Part shown: positions 19,487 to 27,856 of the stretch, one piece after another | Position numbering within the stretch: the stretch's first letter is position 1 | Layout of the letters: each line of letters opens with the position of its first letter | Assembly (NCBI RefSeq): GCF_900177765.1 | Contig: NZ_FXWI01000003.1 | Span: forward strand, 682,001-746,000 | Direction of reading: 5' to 3' | Source: Agreia sp. VKM Ac-1783 | GTDB lineage: Bacteria; Actinomycetota; Actinomycetes; Actinomycetales; Microbacteriaceae | Length of the DNA stretch: 64,000 nucleotides | Notes under the pieces: generated by a model | Told to the model about the DNA's origin: nothing | What the model saw: only the letters and a program-made list of their open reading frames with translations | The model's database searches: none | Translations under genes and position numbers: made by a program

Positions 19487-20631
19487 AGGCGGTTCACTTC
19501 GGTGCCGGCAACATCGGTCGCGGATTCGTCGGGCTCATCCTGCATAACGCCGGCTACGAGGTGGTCTTCGCCGACGTGAACGCCGAGCTCATCGACGCCC
19601 TCGCCGAGACACCGAGCTACCAGGTGCACGAGGTGGGAGCCTCGTCGAAGAGCTGGACGGTCGACAACTATCGAGCGCTGAACTCGGCCACGCACGAGGC
19701 CGATGTCGTCGCCGAGATCGCGTCGGCCGACATCGTCACCACGGCGGTCGGCCCGAACATCCTGCGCTTCGTCGCGCCACTCATCGCCCGAGCCATCAAT
19801 GAGCGCGAGGGGGCGTCGAAGCCGCTCGCCGTCATGGCGTGCGAGAACGCCATCAACGCGACCGATCTGTTGAAGCAGGAGATCGTGGCTGGTCTCGACG
19901 ACGCGGCCCTCGCAGCGCTCGATGAGCGAGCCGTCTTCGCCAACACGGCCGTCGACAGGATCGTTCCGGGGCAGGCAGCGGATGCCGGACTCGACGTGAC
20001 CGTAGAGGACTTCTTCGAGTGGGCCATCGAATCCGGCCCCTTCGGCGACGACCTGCCCAAGATTCCCGAAGCCCACTTCGTGGATGACCTGGCGCCCTAC
20101 ATCGAGCGCAAGCTCTTTACCGTGAACACGGGTCACGCGACGACGGCGTACTTCGGATTTCTGGAAGGCGCAGGCACCCTGAGCGACGCCATGCGCAGCC
20201 CCGAGGTCTTCGCCCGGGTCGCCGCCGTTCTCGACGAGACCAAGACGTTGCTCATCGCGAAGTACGACTTCGACCCCGAGGTGCAGGAGACGTACGTTCA
20301 GAAGAACCTCACGCGCTTCGCGAACCCTTTCCTGCCCGACACGCCGGCTCGGGTCGGACGACAGCCCGTGCGTAAGCTCGGTCGGCACGAGCGCTTCATC
20401 GGACCAGCCGCGGAGCTCGCCGAGCGCGGCCTCGTACCCGAGGCTCTTCTCGGTGCGATCGGCGCGGCCCTGCGCTTCGATCTGCCGGAGGACGCGCAGA
20501 GCGTGGAGCTGAGAGAACTGCTCGCGACGGCGTCCGCCGCCGACGTCACCTCACGGCTCACCGGGCTCGATGCGTCGCATCCGCTCTATGCCCATGTCGT
20601 GCGCGTCGTGGAGCGGGTGCAGAAGAGCTAG
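19483..20631 (+). CDS. mtlD: Mannitol-1-phosphate 5-dehydrogenase
   Basis: Oxidises mannitol 1-phosphate to fructose 6-phosphate with NAD, feeding glycolysis. The 382-residue product begins with the nucleotide-binding [20 protein letters not shown] and includes [13 protein letters not shown], the family block [13 protein letters not shown], and [16 protein letters not shown] with the catalytic-region lysine. It is the last gene of the mannitol operon and ends tail-to-tail against a possible small reverse-strand reading frame. Confidence 0.95.
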   Translation: MKAVHFGAGNIGRGFVGLILHNAGYEVVFADVNAELIDALAETPSYQVHEVGASSKSWTVDNYRALNSATHEADVVAEIASADIVTTAVGPNILRFVAPLIARAINEREGASKPLAVMACENAINATDLLKQEIVAGLDDAALAALDERAVFANTAVDRIVPGQAADAGLDVTVEDFFEWAIESGPFGDDLPKIPEAHFVDDLAPYIERKLFTVNTGHATTAYFGFLEGAGTLSDAMRSPEVFARVAAVLDETKTLLIAKYDFDPEVQETYVQKNLTRFANPFLPDTPARVGRQPVRKLGRHERFIGPAAELAERGLVPEALLGAIGAALRFDLPEDAQSVELRELLATASAADVTSRLTGLDASHPLYAHVVRVVERVQKS

Positions 20632-20887
20632 ACGGCTCCGTCGTCTTCGTCGTGGCATCCCACTCCGGAGCACCGACACCGCCACGATCCGGTCTGCCAG
20701 ATCGAGCCAGCATCGAGCGGCACCGCGAGCCGTCGCATCCAGCCCTGCTCCAGCACGACGATGAGCACGACGATGAGGACGACGGTCGGCCCGAGAACTG
20801 TAGCCAGCAGCGAGGCGAGCCGCGAGGTGAAGACGAGGGCGGACGTCCCCTGAATCGTACTCGGATCGACTTGCCAGAAAGGCTCAT
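20628..20887 (-). pseudogene. Possible frameshifted small membrane protein
   Basis: On the reverse strand a frame ending at 20628 reads LASLLATVLGPTVVLIVV (a membrane span), then VLEQGWMRRLAVPLDAGSIW, then a short Cys-containing tail, but it has no canonical start. An ATG at 20887 with AGGTGAT just upstream opens MSLSGKSIRVRFRG in a different frame. One added base in the GGGG run near 20850 would join them into an 87-residue single-span protein. It may be a decayed gene, a sequence error, or chance. No family is recognised. Confidence 0.35.
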
Positions 20888-21011
20888 ATCACCTAAGCTC
20901 GATCTTTGGTGTTTGTACGCCCTTTTCGGCGTGCCGCGTTCGGAGTCAATCCGGCGCAATCACCCATCCAAACGCACGACCAGCAATCAATAACTTTAGC
21001 GATAGTGAGTA
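20632..21011. other. 380-nt interval between mtlD and infA
   Basis: No intact gene was recognised. It holds the possible frameshifted membrane frame on the reverse strand and a plausible plus-strand promoter at 20871-20899. The remaining sequence up to infA is comparatively AT-rich, as expected for a 5' leader. Confidence 0.5.
20871..20899 (+). promoter_or_regulatory. Probable promoter of the infA-rpmJ-rpsM operon
   Basis: TTGCCA (20871-20876) and TAAGCT (20894-20899) are separated by 17 nt, fitting a vegetative sigma promoter. It would give a leader of about 105 nt before infA. It sits where the ribosomal cluster resumes after the mannitol insertion, so the alpha-operon genes need their own promoter here. 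Confidence 0.45.
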
Positions 21012-21233
21012 ATGGCCAAAAAAGACGGTGTCATCGAGATCGAAGGCGCAGTGGTCGAGGCTCTGCCCAACGCGATGTTTCGTGTCGAGCTGACCAACGG
21101 ACACAAAGTACTCGCCCACATTTCGGGCAAGATGCGTCAGCACTACATCCGAATCCTCCCCGAGGACCGGGTGATCGTAGAGCTGAGCCCCTACGACCTG
21201 ACCCGCGGTCGGATCGTCTACCGCTACAAGTAA
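21012..21233 (+). CDS. infA: Translation initiation factor IF-1
   Basis: IF-1 binds the A site of the 30S subunit during initiation. The 73-residue OB-fold product begins [20 protein letters not shown] and ends [12 protein letters not shown], matching the family over its whole length. It heads the second block of the ribosomal cluster; elsewhere it usually follows map directly, but here about 8 kb of mannitol genes intervene. Confidence 0.98.
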   Translation: MAKKDGVIEIEGAVVEALPNAMFRVELTNGHKVLAHISGKMRQHYIRILPEDRVIVELSPYDLTRGRIVYRYK

Positions 21234-21318
21234 CGCTCATTCGAGCGATGTTGATCGCTGGAAAGTAACGGCCCGGGGCATCCTCCGGGTACGAAGACAG
21301 CGAAAGCAAGGAATCACC

Positions 21319-21435
21319 ATGAAGGTCAACCCCAGCGTCAAGCCGATGTGCGAGCACTGCCGTGTCATTCGTCGCAACGGCAACGTGATGGTCATCTGCA
21401 AGAGCAACCCGCGCCACAAGCAGCGCCAGGGCTAA
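21319..21435 (+). CDS. rpmJ: 50S ribosomal protein L36, zinc-binding form
   Basis: A 38-residue protein, [20 protein letters not shown] to HKQRQG, with C11, C14, C27 and H33 as zinc ligands. It is the zinc-containing (C+) form; many actinobacteria also carry a zinc-free paralogue elsewhere, regulated by zinc. AAGGAATCACC precedes the ATG. It lies 85 nt after infA and 145 nt before rpsM. Confidence 0.95.
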   Translation: MKVNPSVKPMCEHCRVIRRNGNVMVICKSNPRHKQRQG

Positions 21436-21471
21436 GCAGCCAGCTCCACCCGTTTCACCCTCACAACACAA

Positions 21472-21548
21472 CAGCAGAACCAGATCCGAGAAGCCGAAAG
21501 GCTGATCGGGGACACCCGCGGTCGGAGGCCGCGGCACCGGTTCTGCTG
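21472..21548 (+). ncRNA. Candidate structured RNA in the rpsM leader
   Basis: The leader can fold into a three-way junction. P1 is CAGCAGAACC (21472-21481) with GGTTCTGCTG (21539-21548), 10 bp perfect. P2 (21486-21509) has CCGA/TCGG, a symmetrical GA/GA internal loop, AGCC/GGCT and a GAAA tetraloop. P3 is CCGCGG (21516-21521) with CCGCGG (21529-21534). It ends 32 nt before the rpsM ATG. The position matches that of the S4-binding alpha-operon leader of E. coli, but the fold does not look like that pseudoknot. Function is inferred only. Confidence 0.5.
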
Positions 21549-21580
21549 CAGACCTCCACACACAAACAGGAGCCACCACC

Positions 21581-21955
21581 ATGGCACGTCTAGCAGGCGT
21601 AGACATTCCGCGCGACAAGCGCGTGGAAGTCGCACTCACCTACATCTACGGAGTCGGTCGCACCAGTGCGCTCAAGACTCTGGCCGACACCGACATCTCG
21701 GGCGACATCCGAGTCAAGGATCTCAGCGATGACCAGCTCATCGCGCTGCGCGACTACATCGAAGGCAACTTCAAGGTAGAAGGTGACCTTCGTCGTGAGG
21801 TCGCAGCAGACATCCGTCGCAAGGTCGAGATCGGCAGCTACCAGGGTGTCCGTCACCGTCGTGGCCTGCCCGTTCACGGACAGCGCACCAAGACCAACGC
21901 TCGCACCCGCAAGGGCCCGAAGCGCACCGTCGCCGGCAAGAAGAAGGCCCGATAG
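21581..21955 (+). CDS. rpsM: 30S ribosomal protein S13
   Basis: S13 lies in the head and contacts P-site tRNA. The 124-residue product begins [20 protein letters not shown] and contains the signature region [20 protein letters not shown] near the C-terminus. CAGGAGCC lies upstream of the ATG. It is preceded by the structured leader and followed 51 nt later by rpsK. Confidence 0.98.
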   Translation: MARLAGVDIPRDKRVEVALTYIYGVGRTSALKTLADTDISGDIRVKDLSDDQLIALRDYIEGNFKVEGDLRREVAADIRRKVEIGSYQGVRHRRGLPVHGQRTKTNARTRKGPKRTVAGKKKAR

Positions 21956-22006
21956 CGAGAGGCCCCAGAGCCTCACGCATCGCCATAAACGTTTTAGGAG
22001 AAAACA

Positions 22007-22405
22007 ATGGCAGCACCAAAATCGGCCGCTCGTAAGCCGCGTCGTAAAGAGAAGAAGAACATCGCCGTGGGCCAGGCCCACATCAAGTCGACGTTCAACA
22101 ACACCATCGTCACCATCACCGACCCCCAGGGTGCTGTGCTGAGCTGGGCTTCGTCGGGAACCGTCGGCTTCAAGGGATCGCGTAAGTCGACTCCCTTCGC
22201 CGCGCAGCTCTCCGCCGAGTCGGCCGCGCGCCAGGCTCAGGAGCACGGCGTCAAGAAGGTCGACGTCTTCGTCAAGGGCCCGGGTTCCGGTCGCGAGACC
22301 GCCATCCGTTCGCTCCAGGCCGCTGGCCTCGAGGTCGGATCGATCAACGACGTCACCCCGCAGGCGCACAACGGTTGCCGCCCGCCGAAGCGCCGTCGCG
22401 TCTAA
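22007..22405 (+). CDS. rpsK: 30S ribosomal protein S11
   Basis: S11 forms the platform of the 30S subunit. The 132-residue product contains [20 protein letters not shown], the conserved [20 protein letters not shown], and the terminal [21 protein letters not shown] precedes the ATG. The gene that usually follows, rpsD (S4), is missing; rpoA follows after 213 nt containing a palindromic repeat. Confidence 0.98.
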   Translation: MAAPKSAARKPRRKEKKNIAVGQAHIKSTFNNTIVTITDPQGAVLSWASSGTVGFKGSRKSTPFAAQLSAESAARQAQEHGVKKVDVFVKGPGSGRETAIRSLQAAGLEVGSINDVTPQAHNGCRPPKRRRV

Positions 22406-22441
22406 CTCGCGCAGCGAGCTAGACGCACGACGGCGGGTCGT

Positions 22442-22518
22442 GTAACGAGCGCCAGCGAGTGTATCGAGACACCGGTGACGGGTCTCGATACGCTCGTTCC
22501 TCGCTACTCGACCAGCGC
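22442..22518 (+). repeat. REP-like palindromic element
   Basis: CGAGTGTATCGAGAC (22456-22470) and GTCTCGATACGCTCG (22482-22496) form a 15-bp inverted repeat with one G-U pair, followed by TTCCTCGCTACTCGACCAGCG. This resembles a short interspersed palindrome with a GGTCTCGATACGCTCG core that I recall as common between genes of Microbacteriaceae and relatives. Only one copy was noticed in this window. It separates rpsK from rpoA. Confidence 0.65.
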
Positions 22519-22618
22519 AACTTCACGATTTCACATAACTCAATAACCAGCCGGGCCCGCCACCCGGTTGTCACTGCACGGTGTCATATAGCGGACATCT
22601 GGCCGAAAGGAATCAATA

Positions 22619-23608
22619 GTGCTTATTGCACAGCGCCCCACGCTCACCGAAGAAAACATCTCCGAATTCCGCTCGCGGTTCGTCATCGAGCCCCTGGAAC
22701 CCGGTTTCGGTTACACGCTCGGCAACTCGCTCCGTCGCACCCTGCTCTCGTCGATCCCCGGAGCAGCTGTCACCAGCATCCGTCTCGACGGTGTGCTGCA
22801 CGAGTTCTCGACGATCCCCGGTGTTAAAGAAGACGTCACCGAGATCATCCTGAACATCAAGGGTCTGGTCGTCTCCAGCGAGCACGACGAGCCGATCACC
22901 GCTTACCTGCGCAAGCACGCGTCGGGCCAGGTCACGGCTGCAGACATCTCGGCTCCGGCCGGTGTCGAGATCCACAACCCCGAACTCGTGATCGCCACGC
23001 TCAACGAGAAGGCCAAGTTCGAGCTCGAGCTCATCATCGAGCGCGGTCGCGGATACGTCTCTGCGACGCAGAACCGCAGCGAGTTCTCCGAAGCCGGCCA
23101 GATCCCGGTCGACTCGATCTACTCGCCCGTTCTCAAGGTGACCTACCGCGTCGAGGCGACTCGTGCCGGTGAGCGCACCGACTTCGACCGCCTGGTCGTC
23201 GACGTCGAGACGAAGAACGCCATCACCCCGCGCGACGCCATCGCTTCGGCCGGCCGCACGCTGACCGAGCTCTTCGGTCTGGCACGCGAGCTCAACACGG
23301 CTGCAGAGGGCATCGAGATCGGCCCCGCGCCGGTCGACGCCGTTCTCTCGAGCGAACTCGCCGTTCCGATCGAAGACCTCGACCTGAGCGTCCGTTCGTA
23401 CAACTGCCTCAAGCGCGAGGGAATCAACACGGTGAGCGAACTGGTCGCCCTGAGCGAGACCCAGCTCATGAACATCCGCAACTTCGGACAGAAGTCAGTG
23501 GATGAGGTCAAGGACAAGCTCGTTGAGCTTGGCCTGTCGCTGAAGGACACGGTTCCCGGTTTCGACGGAGCCCACTTCTACGGCGGCTACGACGACGAGA
23601 ACATCTAG
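22619..23608 (+). CDS. rpoA: DNA-directed RNA polymerase subunit alpha
   Basis: Scaffold for RNA polymerase assembly and contact point for activators. The 329-residue product has the N-terminal dimerisation domain ([20 protein letters not shown], then [18 protein letters not shown]) and the C-terminal domain with [20 protein letters not shown] and [19 protein letters not shown]. The GTG at 22619 is chosen because GAAAGG lies 8 nt upstream. It follows rpsK after a palindromic repeat and precedes rplQ. Confidence 0.98.
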   Translation: MLIAQRPTLTEENISEFRSRFVIEPLEPGFGYTLGNSLRRTLLSSIPGAAVTSIRLDGVLHEFSTIPGVKEDVTEIILNIKGLVVSSEHDEPITAYLRKHASGQVTAADISAPAGVEIHNPELVIATLNEKAKFELELIIERGRGYVSATQNRSEFSEAGQIPVDSIYSPVLKVTYRVEATRAGERTDFDRLVVDVETKNAITPRDAIASAGRTLTELFGLARELNTAAEGIEIGPAPVDAVLSSELAVPIEDLDLSVRSYNCLKREGINTVSELVALSETQLMNIRNFGQKSVDEVKDKLVELGLSLKDTVPGFDGAHFYGGYDDENI

Positions 23609-23665
23609 TCGCGCCCCGTACGCCGACTCGAACCTACTTACCTGAACTGATTCTGGAGAAACACC

Positions 23666-24214
23666 ATGCCTAAGCCCACCAAGGGACCCCGTCTCGGTGG
23701 CGGACCGGCGCACGAGCGCCTGCTGCTCGCCAACCTGGCCGCCGCCCTCTTCACCCACAAGAGCATCAAGACCACCGAGACCAAGGCCAAGCGCCTGCGT
23801 CCGGTCGCCGAGCGTCTGATCACGTTCGCGAAGCGCGGAGACCTGCACGCTCGGCGTCGCGTTCTCGGTGTCATCGGTGACAAGAGCGTCGTGCACGAGC
23901 TCTTCACCGAGATCGCTCCGCTCGTCGCCGAGCGTGAGGGTGGCTACACCCGCATCACGAAGCTCGGCTTCCGCAAGGGTGACAACGCCTCGATGGTCCA
24001 GATCGAGCTCGTTCTCGAGCCCGTCGTGAAGACGCCGTCGAAGTCCAAGTCGAAGAAGGCTGCCGACGCTCCTGTCGCCGCGCCGGTCGAAGACGCCCCG
24101 GTCGAAGAGACCGAGACCGTCGAAGAGAGCGCGCCCGTCGAAGACGAGGTCGTGACCGACGCCGCTGCAGAGGTCGAGGCCGACGCAGCTGCAAAGGCCG
24201 ACGACGCCAAGTAG
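23666..24214 (+). CDS. rplQ: 50S ribosomal protein L17 with acidic C-terminal tail
   Basis: L17 lies near the exit tunnel. The conserved core (about residues 1-115) begins [20 protein letters not shown] and contains [20 protein letters not shown]. Residues from about 120 to 182 are a Ser/Lys stretch followed by an Ala/Val/Glu/Asp-rich acidic tail not found in the ~120-residue form. GGAG lies before the ATG. The gene ends the operon ahead of a strong terminator. Confidence 0.97.
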   Translation: MPKPTKGPRLGGGPAHERLLLANLAAALFTHKSIKTTETKAKRLRPVAERLITFAKRGDLHARRRVLGVIGDKSVVHELFTEIAPLVAEREGGYTRITKLGFRKGDNASMVQIELVLEPVVKTPSKSKSKKAADAPVAAPVEDAPVEETETVEESAPVEDEVVTDAAAEVEADAAAKADDAK

Positions 24215-24228
24215 TCAGCACCACCTGC

Positions 24229-24264
24229 GAACGCCCCGCCATCCACTCGGATGGCGGGGCGTTC
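24229..24264 (+). terminator. Strong terminator of the alpha operon
   Basis: GAACGCCCCGCCATCC (24229-24244) pairs perfectly with GGATGGCGGGGCGTTC (24249-24264), a 16-bp stem with loop ACTC. TCTCGTTC follows. It lies 15 nt after the rplQ stop and separates the ribosomal operon from truA. Confidence 0.85.
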
Positions 24265-24307
24265 TCTCGTTCTAAGCTCGTACGTGACGATCGACCGGAG
24301 ACCCGAC

Positions 24308-25153
24308 ATGACGCTCATCCCGAGTGCCGAAGAGCTCATCCGTGTTCGCCTGGGCATCGCCTACGACGGCACGGCATTCTCCGGTTGGGCGAAGCAGCCC
24401 GCTCTGCGCACCGTGCAGGGGGTGCTCGAAGAAGCGCTCGACACGATCTATCATCGCCACGGCCCCGCTCCCATGCTCGTCGTCGCCGGTCGAACGGATG
24501 CCGGGGTGCACGCGACGGGGCAGGTCGCCCACCTCGATCTGACGCCGGCCCAGGCTGCGCGGGTGGCGCCGGAGGCTCTGGCTCGTCGCATCAATGGCGT
24601 TCTGGGCTCGACGTCGGATGTCGTGATCACCTCGAGCGGGCCGGCCGACGAGCACTTCGACGCGCGATTCGCGGCAACGTGGCGTCGTTACGAATACCGT
24701 CTGGCAGATGCGTCGTCCGAGCGGAATCCGCTGGAACGGACATTCACGGCCGCCTACACAGGCGCGCTCGACGTGGCGCTGATGCAGGACGCCGCGCAGA
24801 GCCTCCTGGGTCTGCGCGACTTCGCCTCGTTCTGCAAGCCGCGCGAGGGGGCGACGACCATCCGGTCTCTGCAGTCTTTCACCTGGCAGCGCGACGACGA
24901 GGGTGTGCTCGTGTCGAGGCTCCAGGCCGATGCGTTCTGCCACAGCATGGTGCGGGCGCTGGTCGGCGCCTGCGTCGCCGTAGGGGAGGGGCGCCTCGAC
25001 ACGAGCGAACTCGTCTCACTGAGCGACGCACTCGAGCGCACGAGTGCCTTCAAGGTCATGCCGGCGCGTGGCCTCATCCTTCGTGAAGTGGGCTACCCCG
25101 AGGCATCCGGTCTCGCCGACCGTGCCGTTCAGACCCGCGCCAAACGTGCGTGA
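24308..25153 (+). CDS. truA: tRNA pseudouridine(38-40) synthase
   Basis: Converts uridines 38-40 of the tRNA anticodon arm to pseudouridine. The 281-residue product has the catalytic aspartate D64 in GRTDAGVHATGQVAHLDL, RIAYDGTAFSGWAKQP-type sequence at the N-terminus, and FCHSMVRALVGACVAVGEG near the C-terminus. The ATG at 24308 (MTLIPSAEELIRVRLG) follows GGAG at 24297-24300; longer in-frame starts would overlap the terminator. TruA commonly follows rplQ in bacteria. Confidence 0.93.
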   Translation: MTLIPSAEELIRVRLGIAYDGTAFSGWAKQPALRTVQGVLEEALDTIYHRHGPAPMLVVAGRTDAGVHATGQVAHLDLTPAQAARVAPEALARRINGVLGSTSDVVITSSGPADEHFDARFAATWRRYEYRLADASSERNPLERTFTAAYTGALDVALMQDAAQSLLGLRDFASFCKPREGATTIRSLQSFTWQRDDEGVLVSRLQADAFCHSMVRALVGACVAVGEGRLDTSELVSLSDALERTSAFKVMPARGLILREVGYPEASGLADRAVQTRAKRA

Positions 25154-25197
25154 TCCGCGCCCCGCAGTCGCGGTGCGGCCGCAAATAGGCTAGTCTC

Positions 25198-25360
25198 GAT
25201 TCTTGGTGTCCACGCAGCTTCGTGTGGCGCCCGAACTTGAGCCCTCCACGGGCCGCGTTCCCGGGCTTCTTGCCCGTGGTCGACTTCAGTCGATTGAGGA
25301 ACACGCCACCGGAGTGGGATTTCACGGACTCCTCATTTCGACAAAGAAAGCAGTAATACT
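25198..25360 (+). promoter_or_regulatory. Structured 5' leader of rplM-rpsI
   Basis: About 160 nt of non-coding sequence precede rplM. CCACGGGC (25246-25253) pairs perfectly with GCCCGTGG (25272-25279), and TCGAC/GTCGA forms a small hairpin directly after. A TAGGCT box near 25187 could be a -10. Long leaders before rplM are common regulatory sites for L13 in other phyla; no known motif is recognised here. Confidence 0.35.
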
Positions 25361-25807
25361 GTGACGCGCACTTATTCCCCCAAGATCAGCGAGGTCACCC
25401 GTAACTGGGTCATCATCGACGCCGAAGACGTAGTCCTCGGCCGCCTCGCCAGCCACGCAGCGGTCATCCTCCGCGGCAAGAACAAGGCCACCTTCACCCC
25501 CCACATGGACATGGGTGACTTCGTCATCATCATCAACGCCGAGAAGGTCGCCCTCACCGGCAAGAAGCTCGCGCAGAAGCTGGCTTACCGCCACTCGGGT
25601 TACCCGGGCGGTCTGTCTTCGGTGACGTACGCCGAGCTCCTCGAGAAGAACCCGACTCGCGCAATCGAGAAGGCCGTTCGCGGAATGCTCCCGAAGAACT
25701 CGATCGGTCGCGCCCAGCTGACGAAGCTCAAGGTGTACACCGGCTCCGAGCACCCTCACGCTGCCCAGCAGCCGACGCCGTACACCCTCGACCAGGTCGC
25801 CCAGTAG
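25361..25807 (+). CDS. rplM: 50S ribosomal protein L13
   Basis: An early assembly protein of the large subunit. The 148-residue product begins [20 protein letters not shown] and contains [20 protein letters not shown] and [17 protein letters not shown]. The start is GTG at 25361 with a weak AAAGAAAG upstream. rplM and rpsI form a conserved pair, here following truA as in many actinobacteria. Confidence 0.97.
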   Translation: MTRTYSPKISEVTRNWVIIDAEDVVLGRLASHAAVILRGKNKATFTPHMDMGDFVIIINAEKVALTGKKLAQKLAYRHSGYPGGLSSVTYAELLEKNPTRAIEKAVRGMLPKNSIGRAQLTKLKVYTGSEHPHAAQQPTPYTLDQVAQ

Positions 25808-25857
25808 CGACCGGCCCAGACACTTCTTCTAAGACAAGCTAAGGATTCGTAACCATC

Positions 25858-26358
25858 GTGGCGAAGATCGCAGACCAGATTGACGTTGCTCCCGCCGAGG
25901 AGCAGCAGAGCTATTCCACCGAGACGCCCGCCGAGGCAGCCGCACAGGCCGCCCCGCGCCCCGCGCTCACCGTTTCAGGAGCGGCCGTCGGCCGTCGCAA
26001 GCAGGCCATCGCACGCGTGCGCCTCGTTCCGGGTGCCGGCACTATCACGGTCAACAGCCGTGAGTTCGCCGACTTCTTCCCGAACAAGCTGCACCAGCAG
26101 CTGATCACCGACCCGTTCAAGGTCCTCGATCTGCTGGGCAGCTACGACGTCGTCGCCAAGATCTCCGGTGGTGGCCCCTCGGGCCAGGCCGGTGCTCTTC
26201 GCCTGGGCATCGCCCGTGCGCTGAACGAGATCGACGAAGAGAACAACCGCGCGACGCTGAAGAAGGCGGGCTTCCTCAGCCGCGACGCTCGCGTCAAGGA
26301 GCGCAAGAAGGCCGGTCTCAAGAAGGCCCGCAAGGCTCCTCAGTTCTCGAAGCGCTAA
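25858..26358 (+). CDS. rpsI: 30S ribosomal protein S9 with N-terminal extension
   Basis: S9 reaches the P-site tRNA with its C-terminal tail. The conserved core starts near residue 43 with [20 protein letters not shown] and ends in the basic tail [12 protein letters not shown]. The first ~40 residues are an acidic, Ala/Pro-rich extension. The start is GTG at 25858, with CTAAGGATT upstream. It follows rplM by 50 nt. Confidence 0.97.
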   Translation: MAKIADQIDVAPAEEQQSYSTETPAEAAAQAAPRPALTVSGAAVGRRKQAIARVRLVPGAGTITVNSREFADFFPNKLHQQLITDPFKVLDLLGSYDVVAKISGGGPSGQAGALRLGIARALNEIDEENNRATLKKAGFLSRDARVKERKKAGLKKARKAPQFSKR

Positions 26359-26397
26359 TCGCAGTCGTTTCCCGACTGCACTGAATACAGCAACACA

Positions 26398-27762
26398 ATG
26401 CCTCCCCGTCTGTTCGGTACGGACGGCGTTCGCGGCCTCGCGAACGCCGACCTCACAGCCGACCTCGCACTCTCCCTCGCCCAAGCCACCGCGGTGGTCC
26501 TCGGCCAGGGGCGCAGTGCGGCCGCTCGCGCGGCGACGGGGAGGCGTCCTGTTGCGGTGGTTGCTCGCGATCCCCGCATCTCGGGAGAGTTCATCTCCGC
26601 CGCAGTGGCGGCCGGTCTGGCCAGTTCGGGTGTCGACGTGCTCGACGCCGGAGTGATCCCGACCCCGGCGATCGCGTTTCTGATAGCCGACATCGACGCC
26701 GACTTCGGCTTCATGGTCTCGGCCTCGCACAACCCGGCTCCCGACAATGGCATCAAGATCTTCGCCCGCGGCGGCACGAAGCTGCCCGATGAGGTAGAAG
26801 ACCGCATCGAGGCCGCCATGTCCGGCCCGAAGAAGGCGCCCACCGGCAAAGACGTCGGTCGCATCCGCCGCTTCGCCGATGCCGAGGACCGCTACGTGGT
26901 CCACCTGCTCGCGAGCCTTCCGCACCGCCTCGATGGCATTCACGTCGTGCTCGACTGCGCCAATGGCGCGGCGGCGGGTGTCTCGCCCCAGGTCTTCACG
27001 GATGCCGGTGCGCGCGTCACCGTGATCGGTGACGACCCCGACGGCCTCAATATCAACGACGGAGTCGGCTCCACCCACCTCGACAAACTGGCCGAGGCCG
27101 TCTTGCTGCACGGTGCCGACGTGGGAATCGCTCACGACGGCGATGCAGACCGCTGCCTGGCCGTCGACCGCGACGGCAACATCGTCGACGGAGACCAGAT
27201 CATGGCGATCCTCGCGATCGGCATGAATGAGCGCGGCGCTCTGCGCGACAGCACCCTGGTCGCCACGGTCATGAGCAACCTCGGCCTTCTGGTCGCGATG
27301 CGCCAGAACGGCATCGAGGTCATCCAGACGAGCGTGGGCGACCGCTACGTGCTCGAAGAGATGAACGCCCACAACTACTCGCTGGGTGGTGAGCAGTCCG
27401 GTCACGTCATCATGAGCGACTTCGGCACGACAGGCGACGGCATCCTCACCGGCCTGCATCTCGTCGCCGAGATGGCCTGGCGAGGCAAGACTCTGGCCGA
27501 GCTGGCCGAGGTCATGACGGTCTTCCCCCAGATCATGGTCAACGTCAAGAACGTCGATCACCACGCCGTGCACACCGACGAGGTACTGGCCGAGGCCGTG
27601 CGCGATGCTGAGGCCGAGCTCGGCGACACCGGCCGTGTACTCCTTCGCAAGTCGGGTACTGAACCGCTCGTTCGAGTGATGGTCGAAGCGGCCGATCAGA
27701 CGACCGCGGATCGGATCGCGCACTCGTTGGCTGACGTCGTCCGCGCGCGTCTGGGCGTCTGA
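26398..27762 (+). CDS. glmM: Phosphoglucosamine mutase
   Basis: Interconverts glucosamine 6-phosphate and glucosamine 1-phosphate for UDP-GlcNAc and peptidoglycan synthesis. The 454-residue product has the active phosphoserine S110 in [16 protein letters not shown], the metal-binding loop [13 protein letters not shown], the sugar-binding [10 protein letters not shown], and the C-terminal [15 protein letters not shown]. Together with glmS downstream it encodes both ends of glucosamine phosphate supply. No clear Shine-Dalgarno sequence precedes the ATG. Confidence 0.96.
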   Translation: MPPRLFGTDGVRGLANADLTADLALSLAQATAVVLGQGRSAAARAATGRRPVAVVARDPRISGEFISAAVAAGLASSGVDVLDAGVIPTPAIAFLIADIDADFGFMVSASHNPAPDNGIKIFARGGTKLPDEVEDRIEAAMSGPKKAPTGKDVGRIRRFADAEDRYVVHLLASLPHRLDGIHVVLDCANGAAAGVSPQVFTDAGARVTVIGDDPDGLNINDGVGSTHLDKLAEAVLLHGADVGIAHDGDADRCLAVDRDGNIVDGDQIMAILAIGMNERGALRDSTLVATVMSNLGLLVAMRQNGIEVIQTSVGDRYVLEEMNAHNYSLGGEQSGHVIMSDFGTTGDGILTGLHLVAEMAWRGKTLAELAEVMTVFPQIMVNVKNVDHHAVHTDEVLAEAVRDAEAELGDTGRVLLRKSGTEPLVRVMVEAADQTTADRIAHSLADVVRARLGV

Positions 27763-27843
27763 CCCTCTCCGGTCGAGCGCTCCCTTATCGGGCGGGCGCT
27801 CCATCGCAGTCCGCTCGCTCGCCCGCTGACCGCGCGCTCGGCG

Positions 27844-27849
27844 TAGCCT
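27844..27849 (+). promoter_or_regulatory. -10 box predicting a leaderless SDR transcript
   Basis: TAGCCT lies 7 nt before the ATG at 27857 and no Shine-Dalgarno sequence intervenes. Transcription should start at or next to the start codon. Confidence 0.5.
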
Positions 27850-27856
27850 TGGCGGC

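Noticed and set aside
12950-20631. Recent horizontal transfer of the mannitol cluster
   Set aside because: No mobile element, tRNA, direct repeat or obvious shift in base or codon use at the borders.
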